64,000 bases of DNA, taken from NCBI GenBank assembly GCA_910574205.1, contig CAJSYJ010000001.1, positions 868,001 to 932,000 of the forward strand. Reading direction: 5' to 3'. Each line of letters begins with the position of its first letter. Within the stretch, counting starts at the first letter, position 1. The position numbers were made by a program, and so were the translations under genes. The notes below the pieces were generated by a model, which saw only the letters and a program-made list of their open reading frames with translations, did no database searches and had not been told where the DNA came from. The DNA comes from Bacteroidales bacterium (GTDB lineage: Bacteria; Bacteroidota; Bacteroidia; Bacteroidales; Rikenellaceae). Positions 1 to 8,607 of the stretch are shown here, piece after piece.

Positions 1-2
1 TG

Positions 3-551
3 GGCTATGCCATTGCCGGCGAGCTGGCACGACGCGGTGCCGAAGTAACGCTTCTGAGCGGCCGCACGGCGCTCCCGACGCCCGACGGCGTGGAGAAGGT
101 CGAAACGCTCTCGGCCGCCGACATGTACACCGCCGCGACCAAGCGGTGGAGCGAGTCGGACGGTGCGGTCATGTGTGCCGCCGTGGCCGACTACACGCCC
201 GCTCGGACGGCGGCGACCAAGATCAAGAAGGGCGACGGCGACATGTCGATCCTGCTGCGCCGCACCGAGGATATAGCCGCGACGCTGGGGCGCGACAAGG
301 GCGGGCGTCTGCTCGCAGGCTTCGCGTTGGAGACCGACAACGAGCTGGCGAACGCCGAGGCCAAGCTCGCAAAGAAGAATCTGGATTTCATAGTACTCAA
401 CTCGATGCGCGACAGCGGCGCATGCTTCCGCGGCGATACGAACAAGGTCTCGATCATCGACCGCGACGGCCGCACCGACCACCCGCTGATGACCAAACGC
501 GAGGTGGCCGCACTGATCGTCGACCGCATCGAGAGCTGTCTGAACCGATAA
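3..551 (+). CDS. coaBC: Phosphopantothenoylcysteine decarboxylase/phosphopantothenate-cysteine ligase, C-terminal part (5' end outside window)
   Basis: This is the C-terminal CoaB half of the bifunctional coenzyme A enzyme, which ligates 4'-phosphopantothenate to cysteine using CTP in the cytoplasm. The frame is open from base 3, so the CoaC decarboxylase domain and the start codon lie outside the window. Visible family features, in order, are the Rossmann-like stretch GYAIAGELARRGAEV at the very start, AAVADYTP (bases 178-201), the lysine motif KIKKG (220-234), GFALETDN (319-342) and DFIVLN (384-401). The stop is 14 bases before recN, so the two are probably cotranscribed. Coding of the visible part is intact. 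Identification rests on these motifs and is firm. Confidence 0.92.
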   Translation, partial: GYAIAGELARRGAEVTLLSGRTALPTPDGVEKVETLSAADMYTAATKRWSESDGAVMCAAVADYTPARTAATKIKKGDGDMSILLRRTEDIAATLGRDKGGRLLAGFALETDNELANAEAKLAKKNLDFIVLNSMRDSGACFRGDTNKVSIIDRDGRTDHPLMTKREVAALIVDRIESCLNR

Positions 552-565
552 ACATCCGAGGCAAA

Positions 566-2227
566 ATGTTGCAACACCTGTCGATAGACAATTATCTGCT
601 GATCGATCGCTTGGAGATCGACTGGGACCGCGGGCTCAATATCATTACGGGCGAAACGGGTGCCGGCAAGTCGATCCTGCTCGGCGCGCTGGGGCTGCTA
701 CTCGGCTCGAAGAACGAGGGTGCCGCCATTAAGGATACGTCGCGCAACTGCATCATCGAAGCCGCCTTCGACATCGAAGGCTACGGGCTGGAAGAGCTCT
801 TCGCCGACTCCGATCTCGACTTCGAGTCGCCCTGCACCATACGCCGCATCATCACGCCTGCGGGCAAGAGCCGCGCCTTCGTGGGCGATGTGCCCGTGCA
901 GCTCTCCACCCTCAGGCAGATAGGCACGCGCCTTATCGACATACATTCGCAACACCAGAACCTCGTGCTCGCCTCCGAGGAGTTCCGCACCCGCGTGCTC
1001 GACATCCTCGCCGGCAACGACGGGCTTCTGGCAGAATACCGCACCCTGTACGAGCAGCTCGCCGCCGCCCGCAACGACTACCGGCGCCTCTCGGACGAGG
1101 CAGAGTCGTCGCGCAAGGACGAGGAGTGGCTGCGCTACACGGTCGAGGAGCTTCGTGCGGCCGATCTGAAAGAGGGCGAGCAGGCACGCACAGAGCAGCA
1201 GCTGGCCACATTGGAGAGCGCCGATGCCATAATGCAGGCGCTTACGGGGCTGCGCAACGCCCTCGACACGGACGAGACGGGTGCCCTCAGCACACTCACG
1301 CAGTCCGAGCGCGAGCTGTCGCATCTGGCCGACCGCTACCCCGCAGGCGGCGATATGGCAGCAAGGCTGCGTTCCGTGATAGAGGAGCTCAAAGACATAG
1401 GCTCGACAGCGGCTCACGAGTCGGAGCGCATCGACGCCGACCCCGAGACGCTGCAACGTCTGGGCGACAGGCTCAATACGATATACTCGCTGGAAATGAA
1501 GCACAAGGCCGCCGATCTGGACGAGCTGCTCGCCAAGGCCGCCGAGTACGAGCGCCGTCTCGCGGCGATCGACAACAGCGACTCCGCCCTGCGCAAGGCC
1601 GCCGCACGCGTCGACAAGTTGCAGCGGCAGGCCGAGAAGGCCGCAGCCGAGCTGCACCGCTCGCGCGAGGCCGTCAGATCCTCGCTGTGCGAAAACATAG
1701 TCGCGACGCTCGCACGTCTCGGCATCGCCGACGCACGCTTCGTCGTCGAGATCGAGCAGATGCCCTCGCTTACCCCCTCGGGCAGCGACCGCATCGCGTT
1801 CCTTTTCTCGGCAAACGCGCGCATCGAGCCCCAGAGCATAGAGCGCACCGCCTCGGGCGGCGAGATCTCACGCGTCATGCTCGCACTCAAATCGCTGCTG
1901 GCGCGACACTCCAAGCTGCCGACGATCGTCTTCGACGAGATCGACACGGGCGTGTCGGGACGCATCGCCGACGCCATGGGCGAGATCATACACTCGCTGT
2001 CGCAGACCATGCAGGTAATCGACATTACGCACCTGCCGCAGGTAGCTTCGAAAGGCTCGACGCACATGGTCGTATACAAGCAGGACGGCCGCACCGACGT
2101 GCGTCGCCTCGACCGCCGGGAGAGGGTCGACGAGATAGCCAAGATGCTCTCGGGCAGCGCCATTACGGATGCGGCGCGCGAGCAGGCGCGAATCCTTCTC
2201 GACAACCGCGAACAACGTCTGTTCTGA
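566..2227 (+). CDS. recN: DNA repair protein RecN
   Basis: SMC-like ATPase used in recombinational repair of double-strand breaks. The start chosen gives MLQHLSIDNYLLIDRLEIDW, which places the family's N-terminal strand at residue 1; longer in-frame extensions run through coaBC and are not credible. The 553-residue length is typical. Walker A GETGAGKS is at residues 29-36. A long charged coiled-coil region fills the middle (about 180-360). The ABC signature SGGEISR is near residue 430 and Walker B IVFDEIDTGVSG near 453, followed by a conserved THLPQVAS. It follows coaBC by 14 bases. The next gene is convergent, and no strong hairpin is seen in the 32-base gap. Confidence 0.95.
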   Translation: MLQHLSIDNYLLIDRLEIDWDRGLNIITGETGAGKSILLGALGLLLGSKNEGAAIKDTSRNCIIEAAFDIEGYGLEELFADSDLDFESPCTIRRIITPAGKSRAFVGDVPVQLSTLRQIGTRLIDIHSQHQNLVLASEEFRTRVLDILAGNDGLLAEYRTLYEQLAAARNDYRRLSDEAESSRKDEEWLRYTVEELRAADLKEGEQARTEQQLATLESADAIMQALTGLRNALDTDETGALSTLTQSERELSHLADRYPAGGDMAARLRSVIEELKDIGSTAAHESERIDADPETLQRLGDRLNTIYSLEMKHKAADLDELLAKAAEYERRLAAIDNSDSALRKAAARVDKLQRQAEKAAAELHRSREAVRSSLCENIVATLARLGIADARFVVEIEQMPSLTPSGSDRIAFLFSANARIEPQSIERTASGGEISRVMLALKSLLARHSKLPTIVFDEIDTGVSGRIADAMGEIIHSLSQTMQVIDITHLPQVASKGSTHMVVYKQDGRTDVRRLDRRERVDEIAKMLSGSAITDAAREQARILLDNREQRLF

Positions 2228-2259
2228 TCGCCTACGACCGACTCCGCTCCGCACGGCAG

Positions 2260-3144
2260 CTACTCTACCCTTTCGTATATATACAGTTCGTGGATTTCGC
2301 GGTCGTAACCGTCGTAGAATCCGCGCGGCATACCCAGTACTATGCGGGCGCCGCGGTTCGACAGCACCACCAGATCGTCCGTCACGGGATCGACGGCCAA
2401 CCCCTCGATCTCGCCCGCACGGCGCAGATCGTCCATCGTGCGCAGCACCTCCACATCGGCCGATGCCGCAGCCGGATCGGCTATCGACGCCCGATATATG
2501 CGGTCGGCTTCGCCCTTGTCGGCATCGCCGTCGTCCGACGATATGAGCACCTCGTCGCCGAGGATGAATATCCCCTGCTGCAACGCGGGCATTGGACGCA
2601 ACTGCACCTTGTCCTCGTAGCGGCCGCCGGCCAGATCGTAACGGTATATGTAACGTCCGTCGACCCAGTCGGCCATATACAGCTTGCCGCGGTCGCGGTC
2701 GATTGCAATGCCGCACACCTCGACCTGACCCGAGGCCGGCTGCCACTCTATCGAGCGCTCGAAAGCCAGCGTCGCGGCGTCGTATACGGCGGCCTGGATG
2801 TTGCGCCCGACACCGTCCTCGAACCACTCGATGCCGGCATATATGCGGCCGTCGTACACGTCGATATCGCCGATATGGTTGGCCTCCAACGGCAGATCGG
2901 CGAACGGCGAAAGGTTCTCCGCCACCAGCCGCCCCTGCTTGTCGTATTTATAGAGCGCCGTCGAGCCCGATACATAATAATAATCGTCGTCGACGGCGAC
3001 GCCCTGCCGCCCCTCGACCTCGATTACACGCGAGAGACGATATTGCGGCACGGCCGCCGCAGTCCCGGGCGAGGACTGCATACGAGCGCATGCGACCGCC
3101 ATGACGAGCGGGCACAGCGCCGAAATCAAGTGTAAACGTTTCAT
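2260..3144 (-). CDS. Predicted beta-propeller lipoprotein
   Basis: A 294-residue protein starting MKRLHLISAL, with a type II signal peptide whose lipobox ends MAVAC; it should be lipidated and exported. The remainder repeats short strand-rich blocks with YxxD/DxxxLYMADW-like motifs (for example IAIDRDRGKLYMADW, IYRYDLAGG, GLAVDPVTDDLVVLSNRG). This resembles NHL/SMP30-type six-bladed propellers. Substrate and role are unknown. An in-frame ATG at 3168 exists, but the promoter -7 box lies at 3149-3156, downstream of it, so the start at 3144 is preferred and the mRNA would be leaderless. The gene is divergent from clpB and convergent with recN. No catalytic residues are recognisable. Confidence 0.72.
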   Translation of the reverse strand: MKRLHLISALCPLVMAVACARMQSSPGTAAAVPQYRLSRVIEVEGRQGVAVDDDYYYVSGSTALYKYDKQGRLVAENLSPFADLPLEANHIGDIDVYDGRIYAGIEWFEDGVGRNIQAAVYDAATLAFERSIEWQPASGQVEVCGIAIDRDRGKLYMADWVDGRYIYRYDLAGGRYEDKVQLRPMPALQQGIFILGDEVLISSDDGDADKGEADRIYRASIADPAAASADVEVLRTMDDLRRAGEIEGLAVDPVTDDLVVLSNRGARIVLGMPRGFYDGYDREIHELYIYERVE

Positions 3145-3148
3145 ATCG

Positions 3149-3156
3149 CAAATATA
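3149..3156 (-). promoter_or_regulatory. Bacteroidetes -7 promoter box, predicted leaderless transcript
   Basis: Minus-strand TATATTTG matches TAnnTTTG. A TTGC about 20 bases upstream (plus 3176-3179) can serve as the -33 box. The start codon of the propeller lipoprotein is at 3144, five bases downstream of the box, about where transcription should begin. Confidence 0.6.
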
Positions 3157-3174
3157 ACATTTTGTCATCTGACG

Positions 3175-3250
3175 TGCAATTTTGTCGCCGAAGATCGACG
3201 CTTTGTCGCACTATGCGTGTCAGAGAGCGACACGGCGCGACAAAATTGCA
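3175..3250. repeat. Inverted repeat between the lipoprotein gene and clpB
   Basis: A 13-bp perfect inverted repeat: TGCAATTTTGTCG at 3175-3187 and its complement at 3238-3250, separated by 50 bases that themselves contain several GTCG/CGAC pairs. The left arm overlaps the -33 region of the minus-strand promoter. The right arm lies just upstream of the clpB promoter-like TAATTTG at 3271-3277. It is not CIRCE (TTAGCACTC). A shared operator for both divergent genes is an inference. Confidence 0.6.
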
Positions 3251-3328
3251 GGCATCGAGGCTCTGGCAGATAATTTGCCGTCATGCCGTCCGTAAGCAAA
3301 AGGCAAACGAATCAAAACATATAGCGAC

Positions 3329-5926
3329 ATGAACATCAATTCACTTACGATCAAGGCACAGGAGCTGCTGCAAGAAGCCATGGGCACGGCACAGCGCTCG
3401 GGGCAGCAGGCCCTCGAACCGCTGCACATCCTCTCGGCCGCCATTGCCGGGGACGATTCGCTGTCGACCTATCTGCTGGGCAAGGCTGGCGTCGACGTGC
3501 GCACGCTGCGCACGGCCGTCGACCGCGCCCTCGCAGCACTGCCAAAGGTCTCGGGCGGCAACGGCGAGACCTACTTTTCGAGCGACTCGTCGCGCGTGGT
3601 ACAGCGTGCGATAGACTTCACGCGCACATTCAACGACAAATACGCATCGGTCGAACATCTGCTGCTGGCGCTCGTCGCCGAGAAGGGCTCCGCCGCCGAC
3701 CTGTTGAAGCAGCAGGGCGCGACGGTAAGGGAGATCGAAGCCGCCGTGAGGGAGCTTCGCAAGGGCGGCACGATAACCTCGCAGACCGACTCGCAGGAGT
3801 TCGACGCGCTGGGCAAGTATGCCGTCAACCTCAACGAACAGGCACGCAGCGGCAAGCTCGATCCGGTCATCGGCCGCGACGAGGAGATACGTCGCGTATT
3901 GCAGATACTCTCGCGCCGCACCAAGAACAACCCCATACTCGTAGGCGAAGCCGGCGTGGGCAAGACGGCCATAGCCGAGGGCATCGCCCACCGCATCGTC
4001 GACGGTGACGTGCCCGAGAACCTGAAAGACAAAGCCATCTTCTCGCTCGACATGGGCGCGCTGGTGGCCGGAGCCAAGTACAAGGGCGAGTTCGAGGAGC
4101 GTCTGAAAGCCGTCGTCAAGGAGGTTACCGCCTCGCAGGGCGAGATACTTCTGTTCATCGACGAGATACACACGCTCGTGGGCGCAGGCAAGGGCGACGG
4201 CGCCATGGATGCGGCCAACATCCTCAAACCGGCGCTGGCGCGCGGCGAGCTGCGTACCATAGGCGCCACGACGCTCGACGAGTTCCAGAAGTATTTCGAG
4301 CAGGACAAGGCATTGGAGCGCCGTTTCCAGAAGGTCATGGTCGACGAGCCCTCGACCGAGGATGCCATATCGATCCTGCGCGGCTTGAAGGAGCGTTACG
4401 AGAACCACCACCAGGTACGCATCAAGGACGAGGCTATCATCGCCGCCGTCGAGCTCTCGCACCGCTACATCACGCAGCGTTTCCTGCCCGACAAGGCTAT
4501 CGATCTGGTCGACGAGGCGGCGGCGCGCCTGCGCTTGGAGATGAACTCCGTGCCCGAGGAGATCGACAACCTCGACCGCCGCATACGGCAGTTGGAGATC
4601 GAGCGCGAAGCCATACGCCGCGAGGGCGATCAGGAGCGTGTCGACACGCTCACGCACCAGATCGACGATCTGCGCTCGCACTCTTCGGCGCTGCGCGCCA
4701 AGTGGCAGGGCGAGCGCGACCTGCTGCGCAAGATCCAGCAGGACAAGGAGTCGATCGAACGACTCAAAATCGAGGCGCAGCAGGCCGAGCGTCAGGGCGA
4801 TTACGGCCGTGTGGCGGAGATACGCTACGGCAAGATCGTCGAGGCCGAGAAGCGCATCGACGCCCTGCAACAAGAGCTTCGCATGACCACGTCGGAGGGT
4901 GACGCCATGATAAAGGAGGAGGTCGACTCGTCGGATATCGCCGAGGTCGTATCGCGCTGGACGGGCATACCGGTGCAGCGCATGCTGCGCTCCGAGCGCG
5001 AGAAGCTCCTCAACATGGAGCAGGAGCTCCACCGCCGCGTGGTGGGACAGCAGGCGGCTATCGAAGCCATTTCGGATGCCGTGCGCCGCTCGCGCGCCGG
5101 GCTCTCGGACTCGCGGCGTCCGATCGGGTCGTTCATCTTTCTGGGCACCACGGGCGTGGGCAAGACCGAGCTTGCCAAGGCGCTGGCCGAGTTCCTCTTC
5201 AACGACGACCAGATGCTGACGCGCATCGACATGAGCGAGTACCAGGAGCGCCACAGCGTATCGCGTCTGGTGGGCGCGCCTCCGGGATATGTCGGATACG
5301 ACGAGGGAGGACAGCTGACCGAGGCCGTAAGGCGCAAGCCCTATTCGGTCGTACTGCTCGACGAGATCGAGAAGGCTCATCCCGACGTATTCAACATACT
5401 GTTGCAGGTGCTCGACGACGGTCGTCTGACCGACAATAAGGGACGCACGGTCGACTTCCGCAACACGATCATAATCATGACCTCCAACATGGGCTCGCAC
5501 ATCATTCAGGAGCGTTTCGCCGCCGCAGGCGACACGGTCTCGCCCGAGCTGGTCGAGAGCACGCGCGACGAGGTGGTCGAGCTGTTGAAGCAGCAGCTCA
5601 AACCCGAGTTCCTCAACCGCGTGGACGAGATCGTCATGTTCGAGCCGCTCTCGCGCACCGACATCGAGAAGATCGTCGACATACAGCTGCACATCGTCGA
5701 GCGCATGCTTCACGAGAACGGCATAAGCCTCAGCGTGAGCGCTGCGGCCAAGAGGTGGATAGCCGATGCGGGCTTCGACCCGCTCTACGGCGCACGACCC
5801 ATAAAGCGCACTATCCAGCGCGAGGTGGTCAACACCCTCTCCAAGCGCATCCTCGCCGGCGAGGTCGACCGTTCGAGCACCATTGCGATAGATGTCGACG
5901 ACAACGGGCTGCGGTTTTCGAATTAA
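3329..5926 (+). CDS. clpB: ATP-dependent disaggregase ClpB
   Basis: Hexameric AAA+ chaperone that, with DnaK, extracts polypeptides from aggregates after heat stress. The 865 residues cover the whole family: Clp N-domain repeats (1-145), first Walker [10 protein letters not shown] near residue 205 with Walker [10 protein letters not shown] near 276, the M-domain coiled coil (about 405-530, rich in E/R/Q), second Walker [10 protein letters not shown] near 606 with LLDEIEKAH near 678, and sensor-2 GARPIKR near the C terminus. It has no ClpP-binding IGF/L loop context, as expected for ClpB rather than ClpA. A TTG-N22-TAATTTG promoter-like pair precedes it by about 50 bases. The 13-bp inverted repeat upstream may control heat response. 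Confidence 0.97.
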   Translation: MNINSLTIKAQELLQEAMGTAQRSGQQALEPLHILSAAIAGDDSLSTYLLGKAGVDVRTLRTAVDRALAALPKVSGGNGETYFSSDSSRVVQRAIDFTRTFNDKYASVEHLLLALVAEKGSAADLLKQQGATVREIEAAVRELRKGGTITSQTDSQEFDALGKYAVNLNEQARSGKLDPVIGRDEEIRRVLQILSRRTKNNPILVGEAGVGKTAIAEGIAHRIVDGDVPENLKDKAIFSLDMGALVAGAKYKGEFEERLKAVVKEVTASQGEILLFIDEIHTLVGAGKGDGAMDAANILKPALARGELRTIGATTLDEFQKYFEQDKALERRFQKVMVDEPSTEDAISILRGLKERYENHHQVRIKDEAIIAAVELSHRYITQRFLPDKAIDLVDEAAARLRLEMNSVPEEIDNLDRRIRQLEIEREAIRREGDQERVDTLTHQIDDLRSHSSALRAKWQGERDLLRKIQQDKESIERLKIEAQQAERQGDYGRVAEIRYGKIVEAEKRIDALQQELRMTTSEGDAMIKEEVDSSDIAEVVSRWTGIPVQRMLRSEREKLLNMEQELHRRVVGQQAAIEAISDAVRRSRAGLSDSRRPIGSFIFLGTTGVGKTELAKALAEFLFNDDQMLTRIDMSEYQERHSVSRLVGAPPGYVGYDEGGQLTEAVRRKPYSVVLLDEIEKAHPDVFNILLQVLDDGRLTDNKGRTVDFRNTIIIMTSNMGSHIIQERFAAAGDTVSPELVESTRDEVVELLKQQLKPEFLNRVDEIVMFEPLSRTDIEKIVDIQLHIVERMLHENGISLSVSAAAKRWIADAGFDPLYGARPIKRTIQREVVNTLSKRILAGEVDRSSTIAIDVDDNGLRFSN

Positions 5927-5987
5927 AAACCTATCGGTGCTCAGGAACGTGAATACGCTGCCCGAAGGCATTGCATCCCGAACGGCC

Positions 5988-6060
5988 GTTGCTACGGCTT
6001 GCGCCGTTGTACGATCTTGACCCCAACCTCTAATCTCCCTCCTAATGAGGGAGATTAGAG
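5988..6060 (+). repeat. Intergenic repeat unit, copy A (GCC-arm plus C/T-rich hairpin)
   Basis: The unit reads GTTGCTACGGCTTGCGCCGT, then a GATCTTGACCCC segment, then a perfect 14-bp stem (6028-6041 with 6047-6060) closing a CTAAT loop. Related copies are at 6118-6190 and, inverted, at 40706-40782. No T-run follows the stem, so termination is not its obvious role. Confidence 0.7.
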
Positions 6061-6117
6061 AAACTTGCTGTACTTAGCATAGTACATACGCTACCCGATT
6101 GTTTTGCAAAGCCGACG

Positions 6118-6190
6118 GTCGTAACTACGGCTGACGCCGTTTTACAATTCTGACCCCACCCCTAACCCCTCCCTCAGGGAGGGGAGTAGG
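6118..6190 (+). repeat. Intergenic repeat unit, copy B
   Basis: Same layout as copy A: GTCGTAACTACGGCTGACGC, then TTCTGACCCC, then an arm pair CCCCTCCCT (6166-6174) / AGGGAGGGG (6176-6184). Stem sequence differs from copy A while complementarity is kept. Confidence 0.7.
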
Positions 6191-6320
6191 GATGTTAGTA
6201 ATGCTTATTAATGTATTGCACTGCCCGAAGGCATTGCATCCCGAACGGCCGTTGTTTTTGCAGCGCGCTTTTCGCGCACCGCAGCGACGGACGACACCGA
6301 TATGCGATCGAACGCCACAA

Positions 6321-6361
6321 GAAACCCGGGCTGTCCGAATATTTCGGACAGCCCGGGTTTC
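6321..6361. terminator. Bidirectional hairpin terminator
   Basis: A 19-bp perfect stem beginning GAAACCCGGGCTGTCCGAA with a TAT loop. It lies 30 bases past the stop of the minus-strand MscS gene and also closes the clpB side; the arms end in TTTC/GAAA. Confidence 0.85.
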
Positions 6362-6390
6362 ATTTAAGCCGACACGCTAGGCGTCATCCG

Positions 6391-7554
6391 CTAAGCGCCC
6401 AGCTCATCCTCTATCAGCTCGTCCTCTTCCTCCTCCTCGGCCTGTTGCCCGTCCGCATCGTCCGAGGGCGACGACTCGCTGCGGTTGCCGGCGCCAGTAT
6501 CGTCGCCCGCAGCGGCATCTTTCTGCATGACCAGCTTCTGCGTGGGGTAGGCGAACTGCAATCCCTCGGCGGCAAAGGCCGTCATAATGGCCATGTTCAT
6601 CTCCGACATGGTCTGCGCTATGTCGGCCGGGCGCTCGATGTTATAATACAGCGTCACTATCAACGCCGACTCGGCATACTCCGTGAAGCATGCCTTGACA
6701 TCCTCGGCACGCCGCGACACCCCCTCGACGCTCTGCGGCAGCGACCGCAGCACTTCGAGCGCCCGGGAGAGCCTATCGACACCCGTATCATACGACAGCG
6801 CCAGCTTTACCACCACGCGCCGCTTCGGTTCGGACGATATGTTGACTATGGGCGACTCGGTAATCTTGTAGTTGGGGTAACTCGTTATGCGCTTGTCGGC
6901 TCCGAGGATGCGCGTGCTGCGCATGCTCACGTCGACCACCGTGCCCTCGACGCCGTTGACGTTTATCGAATCGCCTATGCCGAAAGGCTTGTCCGTGAAG
7001 ATCGTAAAGGCGCCGAATACATTCTTGATCGTATCCTGCGCCGCCAGCGCTATGACTATACCGCCGATACCGAGCGTACCCCACAGCGCGCCTATATTGA
7101 CCCCCACGTTGCTCAATGCCGTTACCACGCCCAGGATCCATATCACGATCAGCAGCGCGCGCCGCGCCACGGGCATCATCTTGCGTGTGGGCGAGGTGTC
7201 GTGCCGGCGCCACATGCGTTCGAGCAGCATGCTCGACAGCCGCGCAAAGACCCACGTCACGTCCAGCACGATCATTATCGTGAACGCCCGGTCGACATAT
7301 ATGCCCCACGACGAGGGATAGACCAGCTTGTCGAGAGCTATCCAGATGCCGAGCAGGATGATGCCGAGCTTCAAGGGCGCGATGAGCGAATAATATATGA
7401 TGTTGTCGACACCGTTGCGCGTGCGTGCGACCATAGGTTCGACGAACCTGCGGCTGAGCCACGCGACCAGTTTCACAGCCACGACCGCCGCCACGACGAC
7501 CGCCGCGGCCAGAAGCCACGATGCGATGCTGTTACCGAGAATCACATGATCCAT
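6391..7554 (-). CDS. MscS-family mechanosensitive ion channel
   Basis: Inner-membrane channel that opens under membrane tension to release solutes on osmotic downshock. The 387 residues start MDHVILGNSIASWLLAAAVV with several N-terminal membrane segments. The MscS core follows at about 150-260: GIGGIVIALAAQDTIKNVFG (pore helix TM3), then the beta domain with DKPFGIGDSINVNGVEGTV and the YPNYKI segment. The C terminus is a long acidic tail (EEEEEDELIEDE). The gene stands alone between the repeat cluster and the fimbrial operon, and ends just before the 19-bp terminator. Closest by layout to the small-to-medium MscS proteins, not MscK. No canonical -7 box is evident upstream. Confidence 0.93.
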   Translation of the reverse strand: MDHVILGNSIASWLLAAAVVVAAVVAVKLVAWLSRRFVEPMVARTRNGVDNIIYYSLIAPLKLGIILLGIWIALDKLVYPSSWGIYVDRAFTIMIVLDVTWVFARLSSMLLERMWRRHDTSPTRKMMPVARRALLIVIWILGVVTALSNVGVNIGALWGTLGIGGIVIALAAQDTIKNVFGAFTIFTDKPFGIGDSINVNGVEGTVVDVSMRSTRILGADKRITSYPNYKITESPIVNISSEPKRRVVVKLALSYDTGVDRLSRALEVLRSLPQSVEGVSRRAEDVKACFTEYAESALIVTLYYNIERPADIAQTMSEMNMAIMTAFAAEGLQFAYPTQKLVMQKDAAAGDDTGAGNRSESSPSDDADGQQAEEEEEDELIEDELGA

Positions 7555-7992
7555 TGTAATATAATTTTAAGTCGTTTTTTCGAGATACCGGCCTCTGCGG
7601 AGCGGCACTCCGCACCGCAGCCGTTACATTTCGTAACAGCAAACCTCCTGCCATAAAGCCGCAGGGCCTGCGGCCGGATTCGAGCCGCCGCTGCGCGAGG
7701 CGATCGCAGCGGGTGGCCGGCAAGAGGCCGGACAAACTGTAACCCGAGGTATAATCGGGCTGACATAGAAAAATTTTTTGAAAAAATTTCAAATAGGCAA
7801 TATACTATCAATCAACACATTGGTAATCCGCGAGGGGGGGGGAAATCGGGGGTTCAAAAAATCGGGAAATTAGTAGGATTTATCTCAAAAAAATATACTA
7901 CTTTTGTCTCGGATACTAAGATTTTATTACGTTAGACAAGAGATATTATCGCGACGGATAACGGCATTCGTCGACAAAAACCTGACCCGAAA
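7555..7992. other. Intergenic space upstream of the fimbrial operon, with a G9 tract
   Basis: No gene is recognisable. The left half is GC-rich, the right half AT-rich. A run of nine G at 7834-7842 lies 57 bases upstream of the promoter box at 7899. The untranslated leader from about 7912 to the start at 7993 is about 80 bases. Confidence 0.6.
7899..7906 (+). promoter_or_regulatory. -7 promoter box of the fimbrial operon
   Basis: TACTTTTG fits TAnnTTTG. The -33 region reads ATTAGTAGG and is a poor TTTG match, so an activator may be needed. It is the only box of this type seen before the DUF3575 gene. Confidence 0.6.
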
Positions 7993-8589
7993 ATGAGAAC
8001 ACTCAAATCATTGAAGCTGCTGTCGGTTCTGTTCGCAGCCTTAGTTTCGCTCGACGCGAGCGGACAAAAGGCGGCCGTAAAGACCAATCTGCTCTACGAC
8101 ATAGCCGCCTACACGGCAAACCTCGGCGTCGAGATCGGGCTCGCTCCGCGCTGGACGCTCGATGTCTCGGCCAACTACAACGGCTGGACGCTGTCGGACA
8201 ACCGCCGCTGGAAGCACTGGGTCGTTCAGCCCGAGGCGCGCTATTGGCTATGCGACCGCTTCGCGGGGCACTTCTTCGGTCTGCACGCCCACGGCGGACA
8301 GTTCAACATCGGCGGGCTGAAAAACGGCATCTCGTTCCTCGGCAGCGACTTCTCGAAACTCGAAAACCGCCGCTATCAGGGCTGGCTCGCCGGCGCCGGC
8401 ATCGCCTACGGATACTCGTGGATTCTGGGCAAGCACTGGAATCTCGAAGCCGAGATCGGCCTGGGATACATCTACACCCGCTTCGACACCTATCCCTGCG
8501 CCGATTGCGGCCGCAAGATAGCCGAGGACGGCTCGCACCACTATGTCGGACCGACCAAGGCCGCGATAAATCTCGTATACATGTTTTAA
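7993..8589 (+). CDS. DUF3575 outer-membrane beta-barrel protein, fimbrial operon
   Basis: First gene of the fimbrial operon. The 198 residues begin with a Sec signal peptide ending about residue 24 (LDASGQ). The mature protein has the DUF3575 opening KAAVKTNLLYDIAAYTANLG and alternating amphipathic strands with frequent W/Y, ending in the outer-membrane-barrel style C terminus INLVYMF. DUF3575 proteins recur at the head of Bacteroidales type V fimbria clusters and are thought to sit in the outer membrane; their exact part in assembly is not established. The CADC near residue 170 could form a disulphide. The next gene begins 18 bases downstream. Confidence 0.85.
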   Translation: MRTLKSLKLLSVLFAALVSLDASGQKAAVKTNLLYDIAAYTANLGVEIGLAPRWTLDVSANYNGWTLSDNRRWKHWVVQPEARYWLCDRFAGHFFGLHAHGGQFNIGGLKNGISFLGSDFSKLENRRYQGWLAGAGIAYGYSWILGKHWNLEAEIGLGYIYTRFDTYPCADCGRKIAEDGSHHYVGPTKAAINLVYMF

Positions 8590-8607
8590 CCCAAACGCAG
8601 AGAGATC

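Larger units (their letters stand above)
5958..6254 (+). repeat. 34-bp perfect direct repeat framing an intergenic repeat cluster
   Basis: The 34 bases beginning CTGCCCGAAGGCATTGCATC at 5958-5991 recur exactly at 6221-6254. A diverged third version (CTACCCGATTGTTTTGCAAA...) sits between them at about 6091-6122. No gene is present in 5927-6390; the space is filled by these repeats, the hairpin units listed separately and the terminator at 6321. Confidence 0.8.

Noticed and set aside
3175-3250. CIRCE/HrcA operator upstream of clpB
   Set aside because: The arms do not match TTAGCACTC/GAGTGCTAA and the spacing is 50 bases instead of 9.
3341-5971. 876-codon open frame antisense to clpB
   Set aside because: Shadow frame produced by high-GC codon use of clpB; no family resemblance or promoter.
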